Source: Arthrobacter sp. B3I9 (GTDB lineage Bacteria > Actinomycetota > Actinomycetes > Actinomycetales > Micrococcaceae). From it: a stretch of DNA of 64,000 bases. The stretch spans positions 3,782,001 to 3,846,000 of the forward strand of contig NZ_JAUSYO010000001.1 of NCBI RefSeq assembly GCF_030816935.1, written 5' to 3'. The position numbers were made by a program, and so were the translations under genes. This document shows positions 32,309-40,563 of this stretch, piece after piece. The notes below the pieces were generated by a model. The model did no database searches. It was not told the origin of the DNA and saw only the letters and a program-made list of their open reading frames with translations. Within the stretch, counting starts at the first letter, position 1. Every line of letters starts with the position of its first letter.

Positions 32309-34609
32309 TCAGTGGTGCCCGGCCCTTTCGAACCGCTTGTCCGCCGGGAGCTTGTTCCACTCGGCCAGGAGCTCGCGCTCGGACGCGGTGGGCACCGGGC
32401 CCGCCGGGGCGAAAACGCGGGACGCAAGGGCGGGGTCCTCATGGTCCGTGCTGGGCACACCAGCCCTGGCATTGCGGAACGCCTTGTACGTGGTCAGCAA
32501 TGCCGTCGCGATGACGATGATGCTGAGAACCACGAAGATGACCGAGAGCCAGCCCTGGATGGCGGTGTTGCGGACCACGGCCTCCATGGCCGGAACGGTC
32601 TTGGCCGTGCCGAAGGACGTCTTCCCTTCCGCGAGGGCCTTGGCGAACGCCGCGTTGTTGGCGAAGTAGCCGACCGCCGGAGTGGGGGAGAAAATCTTCT
32701 GGTAGCTGGCCGTAATGGTGACCACCGCCGCGAAAGTCAGCGGCAGGGCCACGATCCAAAGGTACTTGAAGGTGCCCCGCTTTGCCACGATGGCAAGGCA
32801 GACGGCCAGCGCAATTGCCGCGAGCAGCTGGTTGGCGATGCCGAACAGCGGGAACAGGGTGTTGATGCCGCCCAGAGGGTCGGTCACGCCCATGATCAGC
32901 ACGGCACCCCAGGCGCCCACCATGACGGCCGTGGCCAGCCAGGCCCCGGGCCGCCAGGAAGCTTCCTTGAACTTCGGCACGAAGTTCCCGATCGAGTCCT
33001 GCAGCATGAAGCGGGCCACCCGGGTGCCGGCGTCGACGGCGGTCAAGATGAACAAGGCCTCGAACATGATCGCGAAGTGGTACCAGAAGCTCATCATTGC
33101 GGTGCCGCCGATGAACTGCTGCATGATGTGCGCAAGTCCGACGGCCAGGGTGGGTGCGCCGCCGGTACGCGAGATGATGCTCTCCTCGCCGACGTTGGCG
33201 GCCGTCTCGGCCAGATCGCTCGGGCTGACGTTGACGCCGGACAGACCCAGGCTGTTGACCCACGCGGCCGCCGTCTCCACGGTGCCGCCGGTCAGGGCAG
33301 CGGGTGCGTTCATGGCGAAGTACAGTCCGCGGTCGATGGAGATCGCGGCAACCAAGGCCATGATCGCAACAAAGGACTCCATCAACATTCCGCCGTAGCC
33401 GATGAAGCGGGTCTGGCGCTCCTTCTCGATCAGTTTCGGCGTCGTACCCGAGGAGATCAGCGCGTGGAATCCGGAGAGGGCACCGCAGGCGATGGTGACG
33501 AACAGGAACGGAAACAGCGAGCCGGAGAGGACCGGACCGTTGTCCCTGCTGGCGAATTCGCTGAAGGCCGGGACGGAGACTTCCGGGCGGACCACGACGA
33601 CGGCCAGCGCCAGCATCACGATGACGCCGATCTTCATGAAGGTCGAGAGGTAGTCACGGGGGGCTAGCAGGAGCCAGACCGGCAGGATTGCGGCGATGAA
33701 ACCGTAGATGATGAGGGCCCAGGCCAGGGTGACCTTGTCGAGGGTGAAGAGCTCGGTACCCCACCCGGTGCTCGCCACGGCGCCGCCGCCGATGATCGCA
33801 GCCATCAGCAGGGCAAAGCCGATCAGGGAGACTTCCATGATTTTTCCGGGCCGGAGGAAGCGCAGGTAGACGCCCATGAAAAGGGCGATCGGGATGGTCA
33901 TGCCGACGGAGAAGACACCCCAGGGGCTCTCGGCCAGGGCGTTCACGACCACGAGGGCCAGGATCGCGACAATAATGACCATGATCAGCAGCGTGGCGAT
34001 CAGCGCGGCAGTTCCGCCGATCACGCCGAGTTCCTCGCGGGCCATCTGGCCCAGGGAACGTCCGCCACGGCGCATGGAGAAGAACATGACCAGGTAGTCC
34101 TGGACGGCACCGGCCAGCACGACGCCGATGATGATCCAGATGGTGCCCGGGAGGTACCCCATCTGGGCAGCGATGATCGGGCCCACGAGCGGGCCGGCGC
34201 CGGCGATGGCGGCGAAGTGGTGGCCAAAAAGAACGTTTCGGTCCGTACGGACGTAGTCCTTGCCGTCGGCCTTGTATTCAGCCGGGGTGGCGCGGCGGTC
34301 GTTCGGCCGGAGGAGGTAGCGCTCAATGAACTTGGAGTAGAAGCGGTAGCCGATCAGGTAGGTGCAGACGGCTGCAAAAACGAACCAGATCGCGTTGACG
34401 GTTTCACCGCGGACGATCGCGAGCATGAACCAGGCCACGGCGCCCAGCAGGGAAATTGCCACCCAGGTGGCGATTCTGGCCGGCGTCCATCTGCGCTCTT
34501 CAGCCTCGCGGACGGAGTCGTCCACGAATGTTGGCGGCAACGCCGGATCCGGCTCGATGCCGTCCGCAACCTGTAAGTTTTTTGGCGTGCCTTCTGGCAA
34601 TGTGCCCAC
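32309..34609 (-). CDS. cstA: Carbon starvation protein CstA (peptide/pyruvate transporter)
   Basis: A polytopic membrane protein of 766 residues with some 16-18 hydrophobic segments. The hallmark N-terminal part (YRFYSKFIERYLLRPNDRR, then DRNVLFGHHFAAIAGAGPLVGP) is intact, followed by the CstA core and a C-terminal extension with a soluble tail. GTG 34609 has AGGAGGAGAC immediately upstream. CstA family members import peptides or pyruvate when carbon is scarce; coupling to the ybdD-type gene favours pyruvate/peptide uptake. Two GGATCC palindromes seven bases apart (34639-34657) lie in its promoter region. Confidence 0.94.
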   Translation of the reverse strand: MGTLPEGTPKNLQVADGIEPDPALPPTFVDDSVREAEERRWTPARIATWVAISLLGAVAWFMLAIVRGETVNAIWFVFAAVCTYLIGYRFYSKFIERYLLRPNDRRATPAEYKADGKDYVRTDRNVLFGHHFAAIAGAGPLVGPIIAAQMGYLPGTIWIIIGVVLAGAVQDYLVMFFSMRRGGRSLGQMAREELGVIGGTAALIATLLIMVIIVAILALVVVNALAESPWGVFSVGMTIPIALFMGVYLRFLRPGKIMEVSLIGFALLMAAIIGGGAVASTGWGTELFTLDKVTLAWALIIYGFIAAILPVWLLLAPRDYLSTFMKIGVIVMLALAVVVVRPEVSVPAFSEFASRDNGPVLSGSLFPFLFVTIACGALSGFHALISSGTTPKLIEKERQTRFIGYGGMLMESFVAIMALVAAISIDRGLYFAMNAPAALTGGTVETAAAWVNSLGLSGVNVSPSDLAETAANVGEESIISRTGGAPTLAVGLAHIMQQFIGGTAMMSFWYHFAIMFEALFILTAVDAGTRVARFMLQDSIGNFVPKFKEASWRPGAWLATAVMVGAWGAVLIMGVTDPLGGINTLFPLFGIANQLLAAIALAVCLAIVAKRGTFKYLWIVALPLTFAAVVTITASYQKIFSPTPAVGYFANNAAFAKALAEGKTSFGTAKTVPAMEAVVRNTAIQGWLSVIFVVLSIIVIATALLTTYKAFRNARAGVPSTDHEDPALASRVFAPAGPVPTASERELLAEWNKLPADKRFERAGHH

Positions 34610-34768
34610 GTCTCCTCCTTGAGAAACCTAGCTGGACAGGATCCAATTAACGGATCCGCCCCAAGGCACCTTACCAAGCGGCGGTATGCACGGTCGTCGC
34701 TTCGCGGTAGCGGTGCGCCGGGCGGTTCGAAGGTGGCGGTGAACGGCGGCTCAACCCGCCGAGAGTGG

Positions 34769-35305
34769 CTAGCGCGGCGGGTTGGCCAGCTGCATCAGCC
34801 GGGCCTCGCAGAGATCGAGCCAGCGGACTTCGGCCTCGGTCTGGAAGATGAGGGAGTCCAGGACCAGGAGCCGTGCCGTATCAGCAGGGCGAGCCTGCGC
34901 TGCCGTCTCGCGCCGGGCCCTGGTGTAGTCCTGCAGGGCCTTTATCGATACTCCGCGCTGGGCCTGGATAATGGCGCCGACGTCGACGCCGGGCACAGTC
35001 AGCCCGAGGGCGAGTTTGATGGCGAGTTCATTCCGCGAGGGCACGGCGCGCGAAACTGGAGACGTAAACCAGCCGCTGACTTCGGTTCGCCCCTCAGCGG
35101 TGATCCGATAGACCACGTGGCCTTCGCCGTCGGCGCCCTCTTTGCGTACCAGGCCGTCGCGTTCCAGCCGGTCCAGCGTGGTGTAGACCTGCCCGATGTT
35201 CAGTGGCCAGGAAGCCCCGGTGCGGTCCTCGAACTCGTTCTTGAGCTGATAGCCGTAGCGGGGGCGGTCCTGCAGCATTGCGAGGAGGCTATGACGGATC
35301 GACAT
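34769..35305 (-). CDS. PadR-family transcriptional regulator
   Basis: A 178-residue regulator. The PadR winged helix spans ~res 1-85 (MSIRHSLLAMLQDRPRYGYQ, WPLNIGQVYTTLDRLERDGL, GHVVYRITAEG), and the C-terminal Vir-like domain is helical with VRWLDLCEARL for dimerisation. ATG 35305 has GGGAGC three bases upstream. A perfect 9-bp inverted repeat 31 bases upstream is the likely autoregulatory operator. The target besides itself is not obvious: the upstream neighbour is the quinone oxidoreductase on the same strand. Confidence 0.9.
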   Translation of the reverse strand: MSIRHSLLAMLQDRPRYGYQLKNEFEDRTGASWPLNIGQVYTTLDRLERDGLVRKEGADGEGHVVYRITAEGRTEVSGWFTSPVSRAVPSRNELAIKLALGLTVPGVDVGAIIQAQRGVSIKALQDYTRARRETAAQARPADTARLLVLDSLIFQTEAEVRWLDLCEARLMQLANPPR

Positions 35306-35335
35306 GATGCTCCCGGAGGTAGCGGGGACCACAGC

Positions 35336-35361
35336 ATACACGCGCCCCAAGACGCGTGTAT
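35336..35361. promoter_or_regulatory. PadR operator: ATACACGCG-N8-CGCGTGTAT
   Basis: A perfect 9-bp inverted repeat with an 8-base spacer, 31 bases upstream of the padR start. Size and symmetry suit a dimeric winged-helix repressor. Confidence 0.75.
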
Positions 35362-35455
35362 ACCGCGTATGGAACTCACCCTATCGCCAGGCCGGGGCCC
35401 GAAGCAAAAGGAGTATTCCGGTAACGGCATATTCCTTGAGGTGCTTGGTGGCCGC

Positions 35456-36439
35456 CTACATCACGAGGAGGATCTTGCCCACGTGGTCGCCGGAGTCGAA
35501 GTAGCGGTGTGCGGCCTGGACCTGGTCCAGCGGGAACGTCTTTGCCACGAGCGGCCGGATGCGGCCGTCGGCCAGAAGCGGCCACACGGCATCGCGGACC
35601 GCATTCATAATCACGGTCTTTTCTTCTACCGGCCGCGGCCGGAGTGCCGTGGCAATGATGGCGGCACGCTTGCGGAGCAGCTGGCCGAGGTCCAGCTCTG
35701 CTTTTGCTCCGCCCTGCAGCCCGATGACGACGAGCCTGCCGTAGTCGGCGAGGGCGTCTACATTCCCGCTGAGGTACTTGGCGCCGACGACGTCGAGGAT
35801 GACGTCCGCGCCTTTGCCGCCGTTTTGTGCGCGAAGGCTTTCGGGAAAGTCCTCCTCGGCATAGTTGATGGCGATGTCGGCGCCGAGGAAGGCCTTCGCC
35901 GTGCTGACTTTCTCGGCCGTCCCCGCGGTCGTCGCCACCACTGCACCGACGGCCTTCGCAAGCTGGATGGCCATGGTGCCGATCCCGCCGGTGGCTCCGT
36001 GGATGAGGACTGTCTCGCCCGGTTGCAGCTGCGCTGTCATGATCAGGTTGGAATAGACGGTAGCTGCGACCTCCGGGAGGGAGGCAGCCGTGACAAGATC
36101 GACGCCCTCGGGAACCTTCAGGACCTGCCCGGCCGGAACTGCCACCTGCTGCGCGTACCCGCCCCCGGCCAGCAGTGCTACCACCTTGTCCCCCACCGAG
36201 AAAGGCTTCGCCACGCCTGGCCCGAAGCCGGCAATGCGGCCGGACACTTCCAGGCCGGGGATTTCCGAAGCGCCGGGCGGGGGCGGGTAGTGGCCCTTGC
36301 GCTGCTGGACGTCGGCGCGGTTAAGCCCCGCCGCGACGACGTCGATGAGCACTTCGCCCGGGCCGGGCTCCGGGGACGGGACTTGGCGCACTACCAGGGC
36401 CTCGGGACCGCCGGGCTCGGAGATATAGACAGCCTTCAT
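35456..36439 (-). CDS. NADPH:quinone oxidoreductase (zinc-free MDR family)
   Basis: A 327-residue medium-chain reductase without zinc ligands. The GroES-like half (res 1-120) has AGLNRADVQQRKGHYPPPPG and IPGLEVSGRI; the Rossmann half carries the NADPH motif IHGATGGIGTMAIQLAKA (~res 145). This matches the PIG3/QOR-2 branch reducing quinones or other activated double bonds. ATG 36439 has CGGGAG upstream. It lies just upstream of the PadR gene on the same strand. Confidence 0.9.
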   Translation of the reverse strand: MKAVYISEPGGPEALVVRQVPSPEPGPGEVLIDVVAAGLNRADVQQRKGHYPPPPGASEIPGLEVSGRIAGFGPGVAKPFSVGDKVVALLAGGGYAQQVAVPAGQVLKVPEGVDLVTAASLPEVAATVYSNLIMTAQLQPGETVLIHGATGGIGTMAIQLAKAVGAVVATTAGTAEKVSTAKAFLGADIAINYAEEDFPESLRAQNGGKGADVILDVVGAKYLSGNVDALADYGRLVVIGLQGGAKAELDLGQLLRKRAAIIATALRPRPVEEKTVIMNAVRDAVWPLLADGRIRPLVAKTFPLDQVQAAHRYFDSGDHVGKILLVM

Positions 36440-36599
36440 GGAGAACTCCCGATTCCTTACTCACTTCGCGCCGGACGGCACCTGCACCAGCCGCGTCCGG
36501 GCTGCAACTTCAACAAGGGTAAATGGGGGAAGGCGTCCTTTGCCGCCAGCCCCGCCATTTTTTGTGGCAGCCGACTGCCTATGAAACACTACTCGTTAG

Positions 36600-36687
36600 G
36601 GAAGGTTGTCCGAGCGGCCGATGGAGCTGGTCTTGAAAACCAGTGTGCGGTAACCCCGTACCAAGAGTTCGAATCTCTTACCTTCCG
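36600..36687 (+). tRNA. tRNA-Ser (anticodon UGA)
   Basis: Class II tRNA with a long variable arm. Acceptor GGAAGGT pairs with ACCTTCC, the anticodon stem CTGGT/ACCAG encloses CTTGAAA (anticodon TGA), and the T-arm contains GAG-TTCGAAT-CTC. Discriminator G, no encoded CCA. Confidence 0.96.
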
Positions 36688-36713
36688 CGAGAGCGCAGAG
36701 TTTGCGCGGTTTA

Positions 36714-36755
36714 GAGGCCGGTTGAGCCAATCGAAAGATTGGCTCAACCGGCCTC
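36714..36755. other. Perfect 19-bp hairpin with GAAA tetraloop
   Basis: The arms at 36714-36732 and 36737-36755 are exact reverse complements (beginning GAGGCCGGTTGAGCC) around GAAA, 27 bases after tRNA-Ser. It may end the tRNA transcript, though no T-run follows. The next ~60 bases are GCTTCGCTCGCAG-type short repeats. Confidence 0.75.
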
Positions 36756-36835
36756 ACTCGTCTCGCCAGTCGGTTCACTCGCAGTCGCTTCGCTCGCAGC
36801 GGTTCGCTCGCTGCGGGAGGGACGGGCCGCCGTCG

Positions 36836-37270
36836 TCAGTCCTGATCAAGCGTTTCCGTGAGGTGATGGGTGGGAATCCTGTCCCGGTCGTAGGTGATCT
36901 CGGTGTAGCCGTGCGCCTCCGGCCGCCCCGAGGGGCTGAGGTTCACGAAGACGATCTCCTCGATGGTGAGGATGCTCTGCCTCGTGATCATGTTGCGGAC
37001 CTCGGCGCGCATGGTCAGGGAAGTCCGGCCAAACCGCGTCGCCGTCAGGCCCATCTCGATCAGATCACCCTGCACGGCAGAGCTGACGAAGTTGATTTCC
37101 GAAATGTACTTTGTGACGGCGCGCCCGTTGCCGAGCTGGAGGATGGCGTAGATGGCCGCTTCCTCGTCAATCCACTTCAGCAGGCTTCCGCCGAATAGCG
37201 TCCCGTTGGCGTTAAGGTCCTCGGGGCGGACCCACTTACGGGTCCGAAAGGTGATGTCTGCTGTTTCCAT
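36836..37270 (-). CDS. Acyl-CoA thioesterase (hotdog fold)
   Basis: A 144-residue hotdog protein of the YciA/acyl-CoA thioesterase type. The segment LNANGTLFGGSLLKWIDEEAA carries the conserved Asn, GG and catalytic Asp/Glu positions of the central helix, and FVNLSP marks a typical beta strand. It would hydrolyse acyl-CoA thioesters in the cytoplasm as a hexamer. ATG 37270; divergent from the VOC-protein gene. Confidence 0.87.
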   Translation of the reverse strand: METADITFRTRKWVRPEDLNANGTLFGGSLLKWIDEEAAIYAILQLGNGRAVTKYISEINFVSSAVQGDLIEMGLTATRFGRTSLTMRAEVRNMITRQSILTIEEIVFVNLSPSGRPEAHGYTEITYDRDRIPTHHLTETLDQD

Positions 37271-37403
37271 AGGCCGAGGTTATCCGAGCCGGAGCAGCCA
37301 TTGAAACTGTCGGTCCCCCGGCATAGTCTCTCTGGTGTCTCGACCATCCCTACCCGCATCCACGCAACGAGGCATGGGCTGCCGCGAAGAGCAGGAGTAC
37401 GCA

Positions 37404-38207
37404 ATGCCAACACCTGACCACTCCAATGGAGCACCGTGCTGGATCGATCTCATGACTTCGGATACCGAAAAGGCCAAGGACTTCTACGGGACGCTCTTCG
37501 GCTGGACCTTCCAGACCGGCGACCAGGAAAAGTACGGCGGGTACATCACGGCGGCGAAGGGCGGCAAGACCGTTGCGGGCATGATGCAGAAGGATGACTC
37601 CATGACCGGCATGCCGGACATGTGGAGCACATACCTGCGCTCGGACGACGCTGCGGCCACCGTGCGGGCCGCCGCGCAACACGGTGGACAGGTTTATATG
37701 GAGCCTATGGCTGTGCCGGAGCAGGGCCGCATGGCCATGATCGCCGACGTCACCGGCGCTTCCGTCGGAATCTGGGAGCCGGCCGAAATGAAGGGCTTTG
37801 AGCTGGCGGCCGAGGCCGGCTCCCCGGCATGGCATGAGCTCCACACCAAGGACTACGCAGCCGCGGTGAAGTTCTACCAGGACGTGTTCGGCTGGGACAC
37901 CGACGTCATGAGTGACACTCCTGAGTTCCGGTACACCACGTTGGGCGCCGGGGATGCCGCCAAGGCAGGGATCATGGACGCCTCCGGCTACCTTCCCGCC
38001 GAGGTCCCGTCCAACTGGCAGATCTATTTCGCCGTTGAGGACGCCGACGCCTCGGTTGAAAAGGCCGTGTCCATGGGCGCCCAGGTCATCCACGCAGCCG
38101 AGGACACCCCGTTCGGACGGCTTGCCACCCTGGCGGACCCCACCGGCGCCATGTTCAAGATCGTGGCTGACACCGGACAGGGGGCGCAGGCTGCCACGGA
38201 GGCCTAG
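37404..38207 (+). CDS. Two-domain VOC (glyoxalase-fold) protein
   Basis: A 267-residue protein made of two glyoxalase/VOC modules (about res 8-125 and 140-258). Each has the beta-alpha-beta-beta-beta unit: WIDLMTSDTEKAKDFYGTLF...GWTF in the first and WHELHTKDYAAAVKFYQDVFGWD in the second. Members are often called hydroxylase-like or stress proteins (27-kDa antigen CFP30B type) but the reaction is unknown. GCAGGAG sits just before ATG 37404. Confidence 0.87.
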   Translation: MPTPDHSNGAPCWIDLMTSDTEKAKDFYGTLFGWTFQTGDQEKYGGYITAAKGGKTVAGMMQKDDSMTGMPDMWSTYLRSDDAAATVRAAAQHGGQVYMEPMAVPEQGRMAMIADVTGASVGIWEPAEMKGFELAAEAGSPAWHELHTKDYAAAVKFYQDVFGWDTDVMSDTPEFRYTTLGAGDAAKAGIMDASGYLPAEVPSNWQIYFAVEDADASVEKAVSMGAQVIHAAEDTPFGRLATLADPTGAMFKIVADTGQGAQAATEA

Positions 38208-38267
38208 CCGGGATTTCCCGACGGAAAGCTGTAGGAACGGGAGGCTAGAGGAACGCTCCTCCAGCGA

Positions 38268-38420
38268 GGGACATGCTCGATCCTGGGCTGCAGCGGGGGA
38301 CATATGGGCATCATGTCCAATCCTTGGCCCGGGGCGCGGAGCATGCTCAATGGCCGTGGAGGAGCCAGTGGGACATGTCCATTCCTCGGCCCGTCCGCGG
38401 AACATGCTCAGTGGTTGTGG
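38268..38420. repeat. Clustered GGACATG/GAGCATGCTC repeats
   Basis: Two related units of roughly 60-70 bp, each combining an ATGTCCAWTCCTYGGCCCG segment with an RCATGCTCARTGG segment, and a partial third at 38268-38300, fill the gap between the VOC gene and the convergent FAD protein. Short palindromes (GGACATGTCC, GAGCATGCTC) suggest a REP-like family. Confidence 0.65.
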
Positions 38421-40472
38421 TCAGAGACCTAGGATGTCGCGGGCGATTTCGTCGGCGTCACGCAGGGTGCGCTGGCCGCTGCGGTAGGCCGGGCCGTTCT
38501 TCTGCCGGGCCTCGGCGGCGATGGCCGTTCCCCACTGCGCGGCCGACAGCTGCAGCCCAAGGACGTAGAGGCCGTCCGTCACGGAACCGTTGGAGCCCAC
38601 CGGGCGGTACGGATGCGGAACCACGTCCAGGCCGGTGGTCTGCACCGGGACGCCTTCCACCGTCATCATCAGGCGCGGCCGCACCAGCCCCTCCTTGAGC
38701 AACTGTTCCAGCAACGGTGACTCGTTGATGGTGACCCGGTTGGCCGGGGCGAGCGCTTCAATCAGGGATGCGGCTGCCACGGGCTCGCCCTGGGCATCGC
38801 CGGCGCCGGTCCCGCCGGAGCCCGGGTGCGCGGCGCCGTGGCTGCCCGGGGCGCCCACCCACGGCGAGGCCGCCGTGAAGGTCCCTGCTTTGCGGTCCAC
38901 CCCGAACTTCGGGTCCGGTCCCACGAAGCGGACGACGCCGGCCCGGGCCAGTGCTGCCAGCTGTTCCGCGCGCAGCGCGGGCGGGCCGCTGGCCAGGCCT
39001 TCCACAAAGGATTCGAACCAGCCTCGGAGCCCGGCCACCCAGGATTCGTCGGTGATGCCGCCGTCGGCCACCGCCGTCTTGAGTACGGCCCGGCCATGAT
39101 GCAGGGCTCCGATCGCCATCTTCACCGGGTCGTCCTCACCGAGCGCGGAACGCCGGGCATCATCGAGGAGGTACTCCACGACGGCTGCGTCCAGCTCGGC
39201 ACGGGAGCCGAACGAGCGGCCCGCCAGCGGCGCCGCCAGACCCAGCAGGTCCAGCCGGTGGGCCGGCCGGACCTGCAAATCGATCACATCCTCAACCGCA
39301 TCCTCCCACTTGGCGGCGCTGTGCGCATGGGGGCGCAGGGACTCTTCCAGAGTTTGAAGGAACTGATCGGGATCGGTGAGGACGGCGCCCGGTTGCGAGC
39401 GGGCGAGCGTCGAATAGTAGGCCCAGATGGCGTCGCGGTGCAGGAGTGGCCACAGATCATGGTCGAAGGCGGGCTGGATCCCCGCCTCCGCGAACCGGGA
39501 CAGCGCGCCCTCGGTGCAGTACCGCAGCATCACAGCCTGCGGGTAATACCCGTCGAGCGCGGCCTTGGCCCTGTAGGGGGTGCCCCGGCGGGAGGCCGCG
39601 ATGATGAGGGGCTCGCGGCCGGAGGGCCGGTAGCTCAGGCGGCCGTCCTCCCCGGGGACAAAGGTACCGCCACGGCCTTCGGTCAGCTGCCCCATGACGT
39701 CGAAGAAGTTCAGGCCCATGCCCCGAACCAACACCGGCTCTGCCGCCGGCACCCGGGACCAGTCGACGTCCGCCGGCGCGGCAGGCGGGAGGTAGAGCAA
39801 TCCCAGGTCCTCGGCGGCGGCCTTGAGTTCGCGCTGTTCCGGGTTGAGCCGCGACTCGAGGTGGCCAAGCGCCAGCACCACCGCGTCGACGGTGAGCACC
39901 GCTCCGCCCCGCAGTACGACGTCGAACTTCCGGCTCCCCGGCCGGCCGCCTCCCGGTGCGCTGCTGCCGCCCGCTTCCGCCCCGTCCGCGGCCGCCTGCC
40001 GGACGGAGACCGCCGTCGTTTCGTGAAAGTCCACTGTGACCCCGGAGGGCAACCGGGAGAGCAGTTCTTCGAGTGTGGACCGCAGGTAGCGGCCATACAG
40101 GGCGCGGCTGGGAAAGTCCGCGGAGCCCAGCCGTGACAGTTCGGCGCGTTCCTCCGCGGTGAGCGAGGGGTGAGGATCCTGCTGCTGCTGTTCGCGCCAG
40201 CGGTCAAAGGTGCACCCGGCCAGCGGGGCCGCCAGCTCCGGGTCCTCGGGAACGATCGTCGGGTAGAACGACTGCGTGTTCATCAGGTACAAGCGGGACT
40301 GGCCGGGCTGCCACACATGGCCCGGGCCGGCAGGGTGGGGATCAATCACGTCGATGTGGAGGGTGGCGCCAGGGGTTGCCGGTGCCCAGTTCGCAAGCAG
40401 CCGCTCCAGCACACTTGTGCCCCGGGGACCGGCTCCTATCAGTGCCGTCCGGATGCTTTGCGATATGACCAC
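38421..40472 (-). CDS. FAD/NAD(P)-binding protein (FAD_NAD_binding 9 family)
   Basis: A large flavoprotein of ~683 residues. The N-terminal dinucleotide-binding motif is ALIGAGPRGTSVLERLL (~res 9-25); later segments VVLALGHLESRLN and LVRGMGLNFFDVMGQLTEG match the actinobacterial HI0933-unrelated FAD/NAD(P) family (PF13454). A Gly/Ala/Pro insert lies near res 550. GTG 40472 is the start, because the family begins just before the GxGxxG motif and the upstream frame overlaps the divergent peptidase gene. The substrate is unknown; relatives occur beside N-hydroxylation and siderophore-type genes, but nothing here supports that. Confidence 0.8.
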   Translation of the reverse strand: MVISQSIRTALIGAGPRGTSVLERLLANWAPATPGATLHIDVIDPHPAGPGHVWQPGQSRLYLMNTQSFYPTIVPEDPELAAPLAGCTFDRWREQQQQDPHPSLTAEERAELSRLGSADFPSRALYGRYLRSTLEELLSRLPSGVTVDFHETTAVSVRQAAADGAEAGGSSAPGGGRPGSRKFDVVLRGGAVLTVDAVVLALGHLESRLNPEQRELKAAAEDLGLLYLPPAAPADVDWSRVPAAEPVLVRGMGLNFFDVMGQLTEGRGGTFVPGEDGRLSYRPSGREPLIIAASRRGTPYRAKAALDGYYPQAVMLRYCTEGALSRFAEAGIQPAFDHDLWPLLHRDAIWAYYSTLARSQPGAVLTDPDQFLQTLEESLRPHAHSAAKWEDAVEDVIDLQVRPAHRLDLLGLAAPLAGRSFGSRAELDAAVVEYLLDDARRSALGEDDPVKMAIGALHHGRAVLKTAVADGGITDESWVAGLRGWFESFVEGLASGPPALRAEQLAALARAGVVRFVGPDPKFGVDRKAGTFTAASPWVGAPGSHGAAHPGSGGTGAGDAQGEPVAAASLIEALAPANRVTINESPLLEQLLKEGLVRPRLMMTVEGVPVQTTGLDVVPHPYRPVGSNGSVTDGLYVLGLQLSAAQWGTAIAAEARQKNGPAYRSGQRTLRDADEIARDILGL

Positions 40473-40563
40473 GGAATCCAGCGTATCGGCATCCGGCTTT
40501 GTCCCAGGACACCGGCGGAGGGGTGACTTGCCTGCGGCGCAATGATGTTGCTTGGATGGGAAA

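Noticed and set aside
34639..34657. Two GGATCC palindromes upstream of cstA as an operator
   Set aside because: Each half is a common six-base palindrome and nothing links it to a known regulator; mentioned only in the cstA entry.
34619..37198. 859-codon rightward open frame
   Set aside because: It runs antisense through padR and the quinone oxidoreductase and across tRNA-Ser; an artefact of high GC content.
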